Source: an uncultured Oxalobacteraceae bacterium
GTDB taxonomy: Bacteria > Pseudomonadota > Gammaproteobacteria > Burkholderiales > Burkholderiaceae_D
Direction: 5' to 3'
Assembly (NCBI GenBank): GCA_903914535.1
Contig: CAIWPG010000189.1
Coordinates: 1-53,796, forward strand
DNA: 53,796 nt
The notes below the pieces were generated by a model. That model was not told the DNA's origin and searched no databases. It saw only the letters and a program-made list of their open reading frames with translations. Each line of letters starts with the position of its first letter. The first letter of the stretch is position 1. Both the position numbers and the translations under genes were made by a program. Below, one piece after another: positions 1 through 7,508 of this stretch.

Positions 1-1593
1 GCCTATGCCGATTTCAACCGGACCGGTGGCGCTATCCAAGTGATAGGCGGTAGTAATTTTACCCATACAATCCAGGACACGGCCAAAATCAAAATGGCCT
101 ATGATTTCACACCAGAGCTGACCGCAAGTTATGCGCTCGGATTCTGGCAAAATACAGCAACCGCCACATCCAGCTCTTACTTAAGCACCGCAGCAGGTAC
201 GCCATACTATGGCGGCACATCCGGCAACGTCAATATCGGTGGCTACTCTTACAGCGCCAGCACCATAGCCGGACAATTCTCAAGCAGCAGTACACAACAA
301 GAACATGTGATGCAAAGCCTGACCGTTGCCAGCAAAACACTGAGCACCTGGGATTGGGAAGCAGTTGCCAGTAATGTCAATTATGTACAGGATTTAACCC
401 GGACATCAACCGGCCTGTACCCGGCAGCACTGACTGGCGGAGCAGGACGCATTGGCGATGCCAGCGGCACCGGCTGGACAACACTGGATGCGAAAGCTAT
501 CTGGCGTCCGCAAGGTATTCAGGGTGAACACATCGTGACCGTCGGCGTACATGATGACCAATATAAACTGGTCAGCCCGACCTACAATACCACTAACTGG
601 GTATCCGGCAACGATGGCGCTTTATATAGCAACTCACTGGGGCAGACAGAAACGCGTGCGGTCTGGGCACAAGATGCATGGCGCTTAAGCCCGGTATTAC
701 TCGCTACACTGGGTGGCCGCTACGAATCCTGGCAAGCCAGCAATGGCTACAATTATTCTCTTTCAAGTGGCGGCATTGGCTTCCCGGTCAATCAGCCTGA
801 AGTGACGCGCACCGGATTTTCACCTAAAGCGACACTGGGATGGGCCGTCAACGATATGTGGACTATGACTGATTCGTTCGGAAAAGCATTACGATTTCCG
901 ACTGTCGGCGAGCTCTATCAAAACATCCAGACCGGTACAACATATACACAGGCTAACCCTTACCTGAAACCTGAAGATGTACTTTCTGCCGAAATCGCGC
1001 TGGAACGCAAAACTGAAAATGACAGAGTCCGAATCTCTGTCTTCGGTGAACTGGTCTCTGACGCACTGATTTCACAAACAGCCACGATTGCCGGCTATGC
1101 GACGCCCGTCTCATTCACGCAAAATATTGATAAAACCCGTCAGCGTGGCATTGAACTGGCCGGAGAGAAAAAAGATGCCTTCATCCGTGGTTTAGAATTA
1201 AGCGGCAGCCTTACCTATGTCGATGCGGTCATTCTGGCGAATAGCAGTTACGTATCGACTAACGGTTCTACTTCCGTCGGAAAAACTACACCGTATGTAC
1301 CGAACTGGCGTGCAACAGCAGTAGCTACCTACCGCCCGAACGATCAGTGGGCATATACACTGGCAGGACGTTACACCGGCAGACAATATGCCACTGTGGA
1401 TAACACCGACGTCAACGGTGCAACTTATCAGGGCTTCCAGCCTTTCTTCGTTGCTGATTTCCGCATGCATTACCAACTCAACCAAAAATGGGGCGTCTCG
1501 GGTGGGATTGATAATCTGAATAATGAAAAATATTATTTATATCATCCGTTCCCGCAACGTACTGCCTACGTAGAAATGAAATACACCTACTAA
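1..1593 (+). CDS. TonB-dependent receptor, C-terminal part (5' end outside window)
   Basis: The reading frame is open from base 1 and ends at TAA 1591-1593, so the N-terminal signal, TonB box and plug lie upstream of the window; the GTG at 40 is internal. About 530 residues remain. They have the alternating aromatic/polar beta-strand pattern of an outer-membrane 22-strand barrel, a KALRFPTVGELYQ segment and a NPYLKPEDVLSAEIALE segment typical of TonB receptors. The C-terminus reads PQRTAYVEMKYTY, with a terminal aromatic residue as usual for Bam-assembled barrels. It would move a ligand across the outer membrane using TonB energy. The downstream YcnI-like and DUF2946-like genes suggest a copper-related ligand, but that is context only. 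The receptor class is clear; the substrate is not. Confidence 0.88.
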   Translation, partial: AYADFNRTGGAIQVIGGSNFTHTIQDTAKIKMAYDFTPELTASYALGFWQNTATATSSSYLSTAAGTPYYGGTSGNVNIGGYSYSASTIAGQFSSSSTQQEHVMQSLTVASKTLSTWDWEAVASNVNYVQDLTRTSTGLYPAALTGGAGRIGDASGTGWTTLDAKAIWRPQGIQGEHIVTVGVHDDQYKLVSPTYNTTNWVSGNDGALYSNSLGQTETRAVWAQDAWRLSPVLLATLGGRYESWQASNGYNYSLSSGGIGFPVNQPEVTRTGFSPKATLGWAVNDMWTMTDSFGKALRFPTVGELYQNIQTGTTYTQANPYLKPEDVLSAEIALERKTENDRVRISVFGELVSDALISQTATIAGYATPVSFTQNIDKTRQRGIELAGEKKDAFIRGLELSGSLTYVDAVILANSSYVSTNGSTSVGKTTPYVPNWRATAVATYRPNDQWAYTLAGRYTGRQYATVDNTDVNGATYQGFQPFFVADFRMHYQLNQKWGVSGGIDNLNNEKYYLYHPFPQRTAYVEMKYTY

Positions 1594-1608
1594 TAAGCCG
1601 AACGCGGT

Positions 1609-1646
1609 CATTCAGCACGGAGCCTTCCGGCATCCACTGCTGAATG
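1609..1646 (+). other. Intercistronic hairpin between receptor and ycnI-like gene
   Basis: CATTCAGCA (1609-1617) pairs perfectly with TGCTGAATG (1638-1646). An inner CGGA/TCCG stem (1618-1621 and 1626-1629) nests inside it. There is no T-tract after the stem, so it is more likely an mRNA structure or weak attenuator than a full terminator. It lies between two codirectional genes. Confidence 0.45.
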
Positions 1647-1686
1647 AGCACCAACTATTTATTGAATTAATTACCGGAACTACCTG

Positions 1687-2211
1687 ATGAAAATTCGTCC
1701 ACTCCTGCTGCTGGCACTTTGTTACAGTCAATTTGCCATGGCTCATGTCACTCTTGAACAAACCAGTGCACCCGCCGGTTCTTACCAGAAACTGACATTT
1801 AAAGTAGGTCATGGCTGCGAATCCAGCGGCACACATACCCTGACGGTTACCTTACCGGATGGCGTACAGGGAGCCAAACCAATGCCCAAAGCGGGTTGGA
1901 AACTCGACACGGTTATCGTTGCACTGGCAACACCTTACACCTCGCATGGAAAAACCATCAGCAGCGATGTCAGAGAAATCACCTGGAGCGGCGGCTTATT
2001 ACCGGATGCGTATTACGATGAATTTTCTATGCAGGTTAAGCTACCGGAAACTGAAGGAAAATTGTATTTTAAAGTGACGCAGCTCTGTGAAAAAGGACGT
2101 CTGGACTGGATAGAAATACCCAAAGACGGACAAAACCGCAAAGAGTTAAAAGCCCCGGCACCCATGCTGAATTTAGAAGGAAAAAGCATGCCGGCAGAAC
2201 ATCAGCATTAG
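1687..2211 (+). CDS. YcnI-like (DUF1775) periplasmic copper-associated protein
   Basis: This 174-residue protein has a short signal peptide ending AMA, predicted to be cleaved just before HVTLEQ, which leaves histidine as the first mature residue. That is the hallmark of the YcnI/DUF1775 family, in which the N-terminal His helps bind Cu(II) as a mono-histidine brace. The family's GHGC-S-T motif is visible as VGHGCESSGT, followed by a beta-rich domain and an Asp-rich stretch (PDAYYDEF). The C-terminus PAEHQH adds two possible metal-binding histidines. It starts 93 nt after the receptor gene and precedes a DUF2946-like gene, an arrangement expected of a copper acquisition or handling set. Family assignment is fairly sure; copper binding here is inferred. 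Confidence 0.8.
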   Translation: MKIRPLLLLALCYSQFAMAHVTLEQTSAPAGSYQKLTFKVGHGCESSGTHTLTVTLPDGVQGAKPMPKAGWKLDTVIVALATPYTSHGKTISSDVREITWSGGLLPDAYYDEFSMQVKLPETEGKLYFKVTQLCEKGRLDWIEIPKDGQNRKELKAPAPMLNLEGKSMPAEHQH

Positions 2212-2322
2212 ACTGGAACTAAAAATAAAGATAAGCCAGACAAGACATCGCTTGAAGAACTATTCAGATACAACAACATGATCCAAATCAAAAGCTATTC
2301 TTGTTTGTCCATCTACACTGTT

Positions 2323-2340
2323 TAATTAATGCTAATTAAT
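2323..2340. repeat. Tandem TAATTAAT repeat upstream of DUF2946-like gene
   Basis: TAATTAAT occurs at 2323-2330 and again at 2333-2340, exactly one helical turn apart, just before the ribosome binding site of the next gene. It may be a regulator binding site or simply an AT-rich promoter region. No clear -35/-10 pair is visible around it. Confidence 0.35.
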
Positions 2341-2360
2341 TATATTGAGGGAACTTTTTC

Positions 2361-2789
2361 TTGCGTATGAAAACCAGACAACGCCGTAAGCTATTCAGCT
2401 GGATCGCCATACTGGCCATCCTGTTGAATACGCTGATGCCTATGGTATCCCAGGCGCTGGAAATCGCACGTAATCAATCAGGAACATCACAAAGTGACTG
2501 GACTGAAGTCTGTTCCGTTACCGGACCGGTCTGGGTACGTCAATCGCCTGATGGTCAATATCTTGATCGTGTCAGCAGTAAACCGCCGGATGCACCAGCT
2601 TCAGCGCATGACATACATTGCGCCTATTGTGCAACGCACGCCGCGTCCTATGGTTTGCCACCAGTCGCTACGCCGGCTGTTCCGGCATGGTCTGACACCA
2701 CATCCCTCCTGGTGCAATATCACACCAACCTTACCCCCAGAGCCACCGCATGGCTCGCCCCCGCCGTCCGCGCACCGCCCGTCTGCTAA
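2361..2789 (+). CDS. DUF2946-like small secreted protein
   Basis: A protein of about 140 residues has a basic N-terminus (RQRRK), one hydrophobic segment (WIAILAILLNTLMPMVSQA) that looks like a signal peptide, and a conserved-looking HDIHCAYCATHAA cluster. This C-x2-C-x2-H arrangement resembles the DUF2946 family, commonly encoded beside copper TonB receptors. The start may be TTG 2361 (GAGGGA at 2347-2352, good spacing) or ATG 2367. A longer-range overlapping reading frame (2494-2817) has no signal and is treated as a shadow. The His/Cys cluster suggests metal binding, but no reaction is known to me. It is the last gene of the putative copper group. Confidence 0.6.
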   Translation: MRMKTRQRRKLFSWIAILAILLNTLMPMVSQALEIARNQSGTSQSDWTEVCSVTGPVWVRQSPDGQYLDRVSSKPPDAPASAHDIHCAYCATHAASYGLPPVATPAVPAWSDTTSLLVQYHTNLTPRATAWLAPAVRAPPVC

Positions 2790-2838
2790 TTTCGCGGCAC
2801 TCCATCAGAATAACTAAATGCGCTACCTGCACACGCAG

Positions 2839-2871
2839 ACCGGATTAACCGGTAGGCGTAACTGCTTACGC
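2839..2871 (+). terminator. Tandem hairpins after DUF2946-like gene
   Basis: Two perfect adjacent stems are seen: ACCGG/CCGGT (2839-2853) and GCGTAA/TTACGC (2856-2871, 4-base loop). The second is followed by ATTTGATT, so a weak rho-independent terminator is plausible. It separates the copper group from the cyd operon. Confidence 0.45.
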
Positions 2872-2969
2872 ATTTGATTAAGCACCTGATCCGGCAGCGA
2901 AATCCCACCTCTTTCAGCAAAAAAGAATCGAAAAATTACATTATTTATCTTTTACTTCTGAGGACAAAC

Positions 2970-3224
2970 ATGTCTGCTTCAACTCCATGTGCAACCGGGC
3001 CTGTTGCTCCTGCCAGGCGTCGGCTAAGACATGAACTACTCTGGGTTGCAGCACTAAAACTGGTGTTGCTATTCATGATCAAAACAGCATTTTTTCCGGC
3101 ACGATTATCTGAAGATGTCGCTGCACGCGGGATGGCAGATCGTATGGCATCCCGGACTGAAACTACCTTGATCAACAGAAGTGGCTCTGACTCAGCAACG
3201 CGCACAACAAAACGCAAACACTGA
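2970..3224 (+). CDS. cydP: CydP-like small subunit/accessory of cytochrome bd oxidase
   Basis: This is an 84-residue protein when started at ATG 2970, which sits behind GAGGACA (2960-2966); a longer frame from 2874 lacks support. The pattern RRRLRHELLWVAALKLVLLFMIKTAFF is a single transmembrane helix with the short RxELxxxxxLKLxLLxxIxxAFF signature of the CydP family. Members are small membrane proteins encoded directly upstream of cydAB in many beta- and gammaproteobacteria. The C-terminal tail is polar and Arg/Ser/Thr-rich. It lies 37 nt before cydA and is probably cotranscribed. Its biochemical role is not well established; association with oxidase assembly or stability is inferred. Confidence 0.72.
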   Translation: MSASTPCATGPVAPARRRLRHELLWVAALKLVLLFMIKTAFFPARLSEDVAARGMADRMASRTETTLINRSGSDSATRTTKRKH

Positions 3225-3261
3225 AGACAGATCCGTAAAGATCAACCATTAAGGACCAGCC

Positions 3262-4863
3262 ATGATCTCTGAATCACTGGTGGATTTGTCGCGATTACAA
3301 TTCGCAGCAACCGCTTTTTATCACTTTCTCTTCGTCCCTCTGACCTTGGGCCTATCTTTGCTTCTGGCAATTATGGAAACCGTTTATGTCATGACAGGCA
3401 AAACGATTTACCGCGATATGACCAAATTCTGGGGTAAATTATTCGGTATTAATTTTGCACTCGGTGTTGCCACCGGACTGACTATGGAATTTCAGTTTGG
3501 AACCAACTGGGCGTATTACTCACATTATGTGGGAGACATTTTCGGTGCTCCGCTAGCTATTGAAGGACTGGTAGCTTTCTTTTTGGAATCAACCTTCGTG
3601 GGTCTGTTTTTCTTTGGATGGGATCGCATGACCAAAGTCGGACATCTGGCCACCACCTGTCTGACTGCTATCGGCTCCAATCTTTCTGCCCTATTTATTT
3701 TGATTGCCAATGGCTGGATGCAAAATCCGGTCGGTGCCGAGTTCAATCCGGTCACTATGCGTATGGAACTCACCAACTTTGCGGATGTGCTTTTCAATCC
3801 GGTAGCACAAGCCAAGTTTGTACATACAATCAGTGCCGGCTATGTCACCGGTTCCATTTTCGTACTGGCAATCAGTAGCTGGTATTTAATCAAAGGACGT
3901 GACCGGGCATTTGCATTGCGCTCATTCCGGATCGCTGCAGCATTCGGACTGGCATCAGCGCTATCCGTTATTGTGCTTGGTGATGAATCCGGCTATACCA
4001 CCGCCGAAGCACAACAAACCAAAATGGCAGCAATGGAAGGAATGTGGAAAACAGAAGCGGCACCTGCCGGCCTGACTATATTTGGCATCCCGGATGAAAA
4101 AAATAAAGTCATTCATGCTCAAATCCGTATTCCCTATGCGCTAGGTTTAATTGGTACGCGCAGCACCGGTAAAGTCATCCCGGGCTTTGATGAGCTGGAA
4201 GTGAAAATCGCTGCACGTATTGAGCACGGAATTCTGGCAGTAGCGGCCTTAGAAGCACTGCGGGCTGATCCAAAAAACAAGGAAAAACTGGCGCAATTTA
4301 ATGTGCTCAAGAGTGACCTTGGCTATGGTCTTTTACTTAAAAAGTACACCGCAGATGTAACGCAAGCTACACCGCTCATGAAGTCCAATGCCATGCATGA
4401 TGCCTTTCCGCGCATAACGCCGCTGTTCTGGACGTTCCGCGTCATGGTGACAATGGCCTTTGCTATGCTGGCATTATTGCTTGTGGCATTCTGGTCGTCT
4501 GCGCGCAATCGCATTGAACAACGTCCCTGGTTATTAAAATGGGCCATGATCAGTCTTCCCTTCCCATGGCTTGCCTGTGAAATGGGCTGGTATGTGGCGG
4601 AGTATGGTCGTCAGCCCTGGACGGTACAAGGCATGCTTCCGACACATCTGTCCACCTCGGCACTTGTTAGCAGTGACGTACTCTTTTCATTAGGCGGCTT
4701 CCTGGTGTTTTATACCCTGCTGCTGATTGCCGAAATGTTTTTGATGGCTAAATATATACGCAAAGGCCCATCCAGTCTGGGCACAGGAAAATACGCATTC
4801 GAAACCGCTCCGGATGACCTGACAACAGCGCTAACACCCTCTGCTACATTAAAGGAGATCTGA
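3262..4863 (+). CDS. cydA: Cytochrome bd ubiquinol oxidase subunit I
   Basis: CydA carries hemes b558, b595 and d and oxidises ubiquinol on the periplasmic side while reducing O2 to water in the inner membrane. The 533-residue length and multiple hydrophobic helices fit the family. Visible landmarks are the N-terminal LSRLQFAATAFYHFLFVPLT with His21 (heme ligand region), FVHTISAGYVTGS with a helix V histidine, and the conserved GWYVAEYGRQPW motif. The extracytoplasmic Q-loop is of the long type found in E. coli-like oxidases (about residues 250-380, including the QTKMAAMEGMW and IEHGILA stretches). AAGGACC precedes the ATG. Its stop is one base before the cydB start, so translation is probably coupled. 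Confidence 0.97.
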   Translation: MISESLVDLSRLQFAATAFYHFLFVPLTLGLSLLLAIMETVYVMTGKTIYRDMTKFWGKLFGINFALGVATGLTMEFQFGTNWAYYSHYVGDIFGAPLAIEGLVAFFLESTFVGLFFFGWDRMTKVGHLATTCLTAIGSNLSALFILIANGWMQNPVGAEFNPVTMRMELTNFADVLFNPVAQAKFVHTISAGYVTGSIFVLAISSWYLIKGRDRAFALRSFRIAAAFGLASALSVIVLGDESGYTTAEAQQTKMAAMEGMWKTEAAPAGLTIFGIPDEKNKVIHAQIRIPYALGLIGTRSTGKVIPGFDELEVKIAARIEHGILAVAALEALRADPKNKEKLAQFNVLKSDLGYGLLLKKYTADVTQATPLMKSNAMHDAFPRITPLFWTFRVMVTMAFAMLALLLVAFWSSARNRIEQRPWLLKWAMISLPFPWLACEMGWYVAEYGRQPWTVQGMLPTHLSTSALVSSDVLFSLGGFLVFYTLLLIAEMFLMAKYIRKGPSSLGTGKYAFETAPDDLTTALTPSATLKEI

Positions 4864-4864
4864 G

Positions 4865-6001
4865 ATGCTGGATTATACTTTTTTAAAACTGATCTGGTGG
4901 TTACTGGTCTGCGTTTTACTCATCGGCTTTGCCATCATGGATGGTCACGATATGGGTGTTGGTACCCTGCTCCCGTTTATCGGACGCAGTGATGATGAAC
5001 GCCGTGTAATCATCAATACCGTTGGCCCGCACTGGGAAGGAAATCAGGTTTGGTTTATCACTGCCGGAGGTGCCATTTTTGCAGCCTGGCCTTTGGTCTA
5101 TGCGACTGCATTTTCCGGCTTTTATTTTGCCCTGATGGCGGTACTGTGGGCCTTGTTCTTGCGTCCTGTCGGCTTTGATTATCGCAGCAAAGTCGCTGAC
5201 CCGCGCTGGCGTGCCATGTGGGATTGGGGACTATTTGCCGGCAGTGCCATTCCCTCTCTGGTATTTGGCGTAGCCATAGGCAATGTCATTACCGGCGTAC
5301 CCTTCTATTTCCAGGAAAATATGCTGACGGTCTATACGGGTAGCTTTCTCGCTTTGTTCACACCATTTTCCCTGCTCTGCGGCATAGCAAGCCTTTCTCT
5401 GCTTATTTTTCATGGTGCCAACTACCTGCAATTACGAACCGAAGCAGCCATTGCCGAACGGGCACGCAAAGCCAGCCTGTACAGTGGCTTGGTTTTATTA
5501 CTGGTATTTACCCTGGGCGGATTTATGCTGGCAAACATACCTGGTTATGCGATTAACTCGGTAGTCAATCCTGGTGAAGCCGTAGCGCCGACAGGGAAAA
5601 CCGTACTGTATCAGGCTGGTTTATGGCTAAGCAACTACCACACCTACCCCCTTACCATAGGATTAGTAGTACTGGCCTATGCCGGTATTGTTTTTGGCTT
5701 ACTGTCCACGCTGGGACGCAGGGGCGGCATTGCTTTTATCAGTAGCGGACTGGCATGTGCTGGCATCATTCTCACAGCAGGTGCTGCCTTATTTCCGTTC
5801 GTTCTGCCATCCAGTTCACACCCAGACCATAGTCTGACTGCCTGGGATTGCGTATCCAGCCAGCGCACACTCAATATTATGTTTTGGGTTGCACTGATTA
5901 TGACACCCATCATTCTTATTTACACATCGTGGGCCTACCGCATCATGCGGGGCAAAATTACCGTAGCAGCCATTCAGGCCAACGGAACATCACTGTACTA
6001 A
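4865..6001 (+). CDS. cydB: Cytochrome bd ubiquinol oxidase subunit II
   Basis: This 378-residue polytopic membrane protein begins MLDYTFLKLIWWLLVCVLLIGFAIMDGHDMGVG, the family's signature N-terminus including the GFAxxDGxDxG motif. It contains NTVGPHWEGNQVWFI, conserved in CydB. It pairs with CydA and binds quinone/ubiquinone structurally. The ATG lies one base after the cydA TGA, and AAAGGAGA at the end of cydA serves as its ribosome binding site. C-terminal SSSHPDHSLTAWDCVSSQRTL matches the conserved periplasmic loop of the family. It is followed 23 nt later by cydX. Confidence 0.97.
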   Translation: MLDYTFLKLIWWLLVCVLLIGFAIMDGHDMGVGTLLPFIGRSDDERRVIINTVGPHWEGNQVWFITAGGAIFAAWPLVYATAFSGFYFALMAVLWALFLRPVGFDYRSKVADPRWRAMWDWGLFAGSAIPSLVFGVAIGNVITGVPFYFQENMLTVYTGSFLALFTPFSLLCGIASLSLLIFHGANYLQLRTEAAIAERARKASLYSGLVLLLVFTLGGFMLANIPGYAINSVVNPGEAVAPTGKTVLYQAGLWLSNYHTYPLTIGLVVLAYAGIVFGLLSTLGRRGGIAFISSGLACAGIILTAGAALFPFVLPSSSHPDHSLTAWDCVSSQRTLNIMFWVALIMTPIILIYTSWAYRIMRGKITVAAIQANGTSLY

Positions 6002-6024
6002 CAACTTTTAAACGGGAACTGACT

Positions 6025-6129
6025 ATGTGGTATTTCTGCTGGATTTTAGGAACTGCAATGGCCGTTTTTTTTGCCGTAGTAAATGCGCTGTGGTTTGAAG
6101 CGCAAGGCGAAAATCCGGGTGAAAATTAA
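6025..6129 (+). CDS. cydX: CydX small subunit of cytochrome bd oxidase
   Basis: This 34-residue ORF encodes MWYFCWILGTAMAVFFAVVN followed by ALWFEAQGENPGEN: a single transmembrane helix preceded by the MWYFxWILG signature of CydX/YbgT. CydX associates with CydAB and stabilises the heme d/b595 site. It sits 23 nt downstream of cydB behind a weak GGGAAC, in the usual operon position. It is short enough to be missed by standard gene calling, but the sequence is diagnostic. Confidence 0.93.
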   Translation: MWYFCWILGTAMAVFFAVVNALWFEAQGENPGEN

Positions 6130-6201
6130 TTAGACTCAACATCAACCGTAGTGTCGCTTGCCATAAACAGGGCAAAGGACACTACAGCGAATGGGAATAA
6201 C

Positions 6202-6804
6202 ATGAAAAATTATTTATCTGCAAACCGGCCAATGCGCCATCTTATGCCACGCCAATCGTTGTCAGCTACAGAGCTGCATGCGCTGTGGCGCATCGAATCC
6301 GGTGCGATGCGCATTGACAGCATAGCACCCGATGGCACCAGCAATTTTGTACGTCTGACCCTGCCGGGAGATATTCTTGGTATAGAAAACCTGGTTGGTG
6401 TCAACGACACACTCAAAATAAGTGCACTAACCCCATGCATACTCATTCCATTGTGTTTTAACGAAGAAACACAATTAACTGCTCTGCTGATGGAGTCCAT
6501 CACAACCAACCACCAACGTTGCCGTGAAATCGTTAATTTACGCACCGGGGCTGTTATGGATCGCGTCAAATGCCTGCTCCAGCTGTTAAAAAGCAGTAAC
6601 GGCAACGCATGGACACTACCCAGTCTTGGCAATATCGCAGAAATCATCAATTCGACGCGTGAAACAGTCTGCCGGATAATGACTAACCTGCGAGAAGCCA
6701 ATTTTTTAATGGATTGCAATCCGGTGCATGCTAAATACACGCCGCTTGAAAACAGGGAGCACCGGCTACAAACTGAGAACTACGCCATAACACACCATCA
6801 GTAA
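6202..6804 (+). CDS. Crp/Fnr-family transcriptional regulator
   Basis: This protein of about 200 residues is best started at ATG 6202 (a GTG at 6151 would add 17 non-conserved residues). The middle is a cNMP-binding-like beta-roll: LWRIESGAMRIDSIAPDGTSNFVRLTLPGDILGIENL. The C-terminal helix-turn-helix reads GNIAEIINSTRETVCRIMTNLREANFL, the Crp-type SRET(V)xR recognition helix. No N-terminal Cys cluster of an Fnr iron-sulfur sensor is visible, and cysteines are scattered, so oxygen sensing by a [4Fe-4S] centre is unlikely. It lies 72 nt after cydX in the same direction and may be cotranscribed with and regulate the oxidase operon. The ligand is unknown. Confidence 0.82.
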   Translation: MKNYLSANRPMRHLMPRQSLSATELHALWRIESGAMRIDSIAPDGTSNFVRLTLPGDILGIENLVGVNDTLKISALTPCILIPLCFNEETQLTALLMESITTNHQRCREIVNLRTGAVMDRVKCLLQLLKSSNGNAWTLPSLGNIAEIINSTRETVCRIMTNLREANFLMDCNPVHAKYTPLENREHRLQTENYAITHHQ

Positions 6805-6873
6805 CACCGACTGCCCCGGTGGTGCCACTTCACAGAAAAGTCAGCGGGAGTGGCGCACTGATACAGATGCCCC

Positions 6874-7506
6874 TTACACAGTTGCCATTAAACCATGCCG
6901 TACTGCAAGGTGAAGCAACTTAAAATCATTATCCACATCCAGTTTTTGCCGAATGGCGGTGAGGTAATTCAGTATCGTTTTTGGACTGAGCTGCATGGAA
7001 TCTGCAATAGCAACCGAGGATATGCCATGTACAAACATACGCAAAACATCAAACTCACGCGGGGTCAGGTCATTAAAAGCACGCTCACCCCCGGTATCTT
7101 CGGCAATCAGCAATTGTGCAATTTCAGGTGAAAATACGCGCTTTCCTTCTGCTATGCGGCGAATACCATCAATCACCTCGCTAGGTTCACAGTGTTTAGT
7201 TAAATACCCGTGGGCACCATTACGTAATGCCTGAGTAACATGCCCGATATCTTCATGCATAGATAACACTAAAATTTTTAACCCTGGCCGACGCGCCAGC
7301 ATACCTCGTATCGCTTCTATTCCACTGCTACCCTTGAGACTCAGATCCACTAAGGCAACATCAGCTACCATGCGCACAACCATCGCATTCGCTTCATCCG
7401 CCCTGGCAGCCTCTCCCACAACCAGTAAACCGGGTTCTGCATCCAGCAAACGCCGGTAACCGGTTCGCACAACGGCATGATCATCGACCAATATAATACG
7501 TATCAT
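6874..7506 (-). CDS. NarL/UhpA-family response regulator
   Basis: A 210-residue two-domain regulator begins at ATG (7504-7506), giving MIRIILVDDHAVVRTGYRRLL. The receiver domain has Asp8/Asp9, phospho-acceptor Asp54 (VALVDLSLKG), Ser82 and Lys104 (GYLTK). The output is a LuxR-type HTH: LTPREFDVLRMFVHGIS, then VAIADSMQLSPKTILNYLTAIRQKL. The start lies 2 nt downstream of the kinase stop, so the pair is translationally coupled and the kinase is its likely partner. The longer frame from 7602 reads into the kinase gene and is not used. Signal and targets are unknown; a 7-2-7 inverted repeat upstream of the neighbouring receptor gene is a candidate binding site. Confidence 0.92.
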   Translation of the reverse strand: MIRIILVDDHAVVRTGYRRLLDAEPGLLVVGEAARADEANAMVVRMVADVALVDLSLKGSSGIEAIRGMLARRPGLKILVLSMHEDIGHVTQALRNGAHGYLTKHCEPSEVIDGIRRIAEGKRVFSPEIAQLLIAEDTGGERAFNDLTPREFDVLRMFVHGISSVAIADSMQLSPKTILNYLTAIRQKLDVDNDFKLLHLAVRHGLMATV

Positions 7507-7508
7507 GG

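Noticed and set aside
2494-2817. 107-codon frame overlapping the DUF2946-like gene
   Set aside because: It has no signal peptide or domain and is out of frame with the gene whose signal and Cys/His cluster are clear.
6151-6201. Upstream GTG start for the Crp/Fnr regulator
   Set aside because: Adds 17 residues without family resemblance; ATG 6202 fits better, although neither has an ideal ribosome binding site.
6210-6740. 176-codon minus-strand frame opposite the Crp/Fnr gene
   Set aside because: The Crp-type frame has clear cNMP and HTH motifs; the antisense frame has none.
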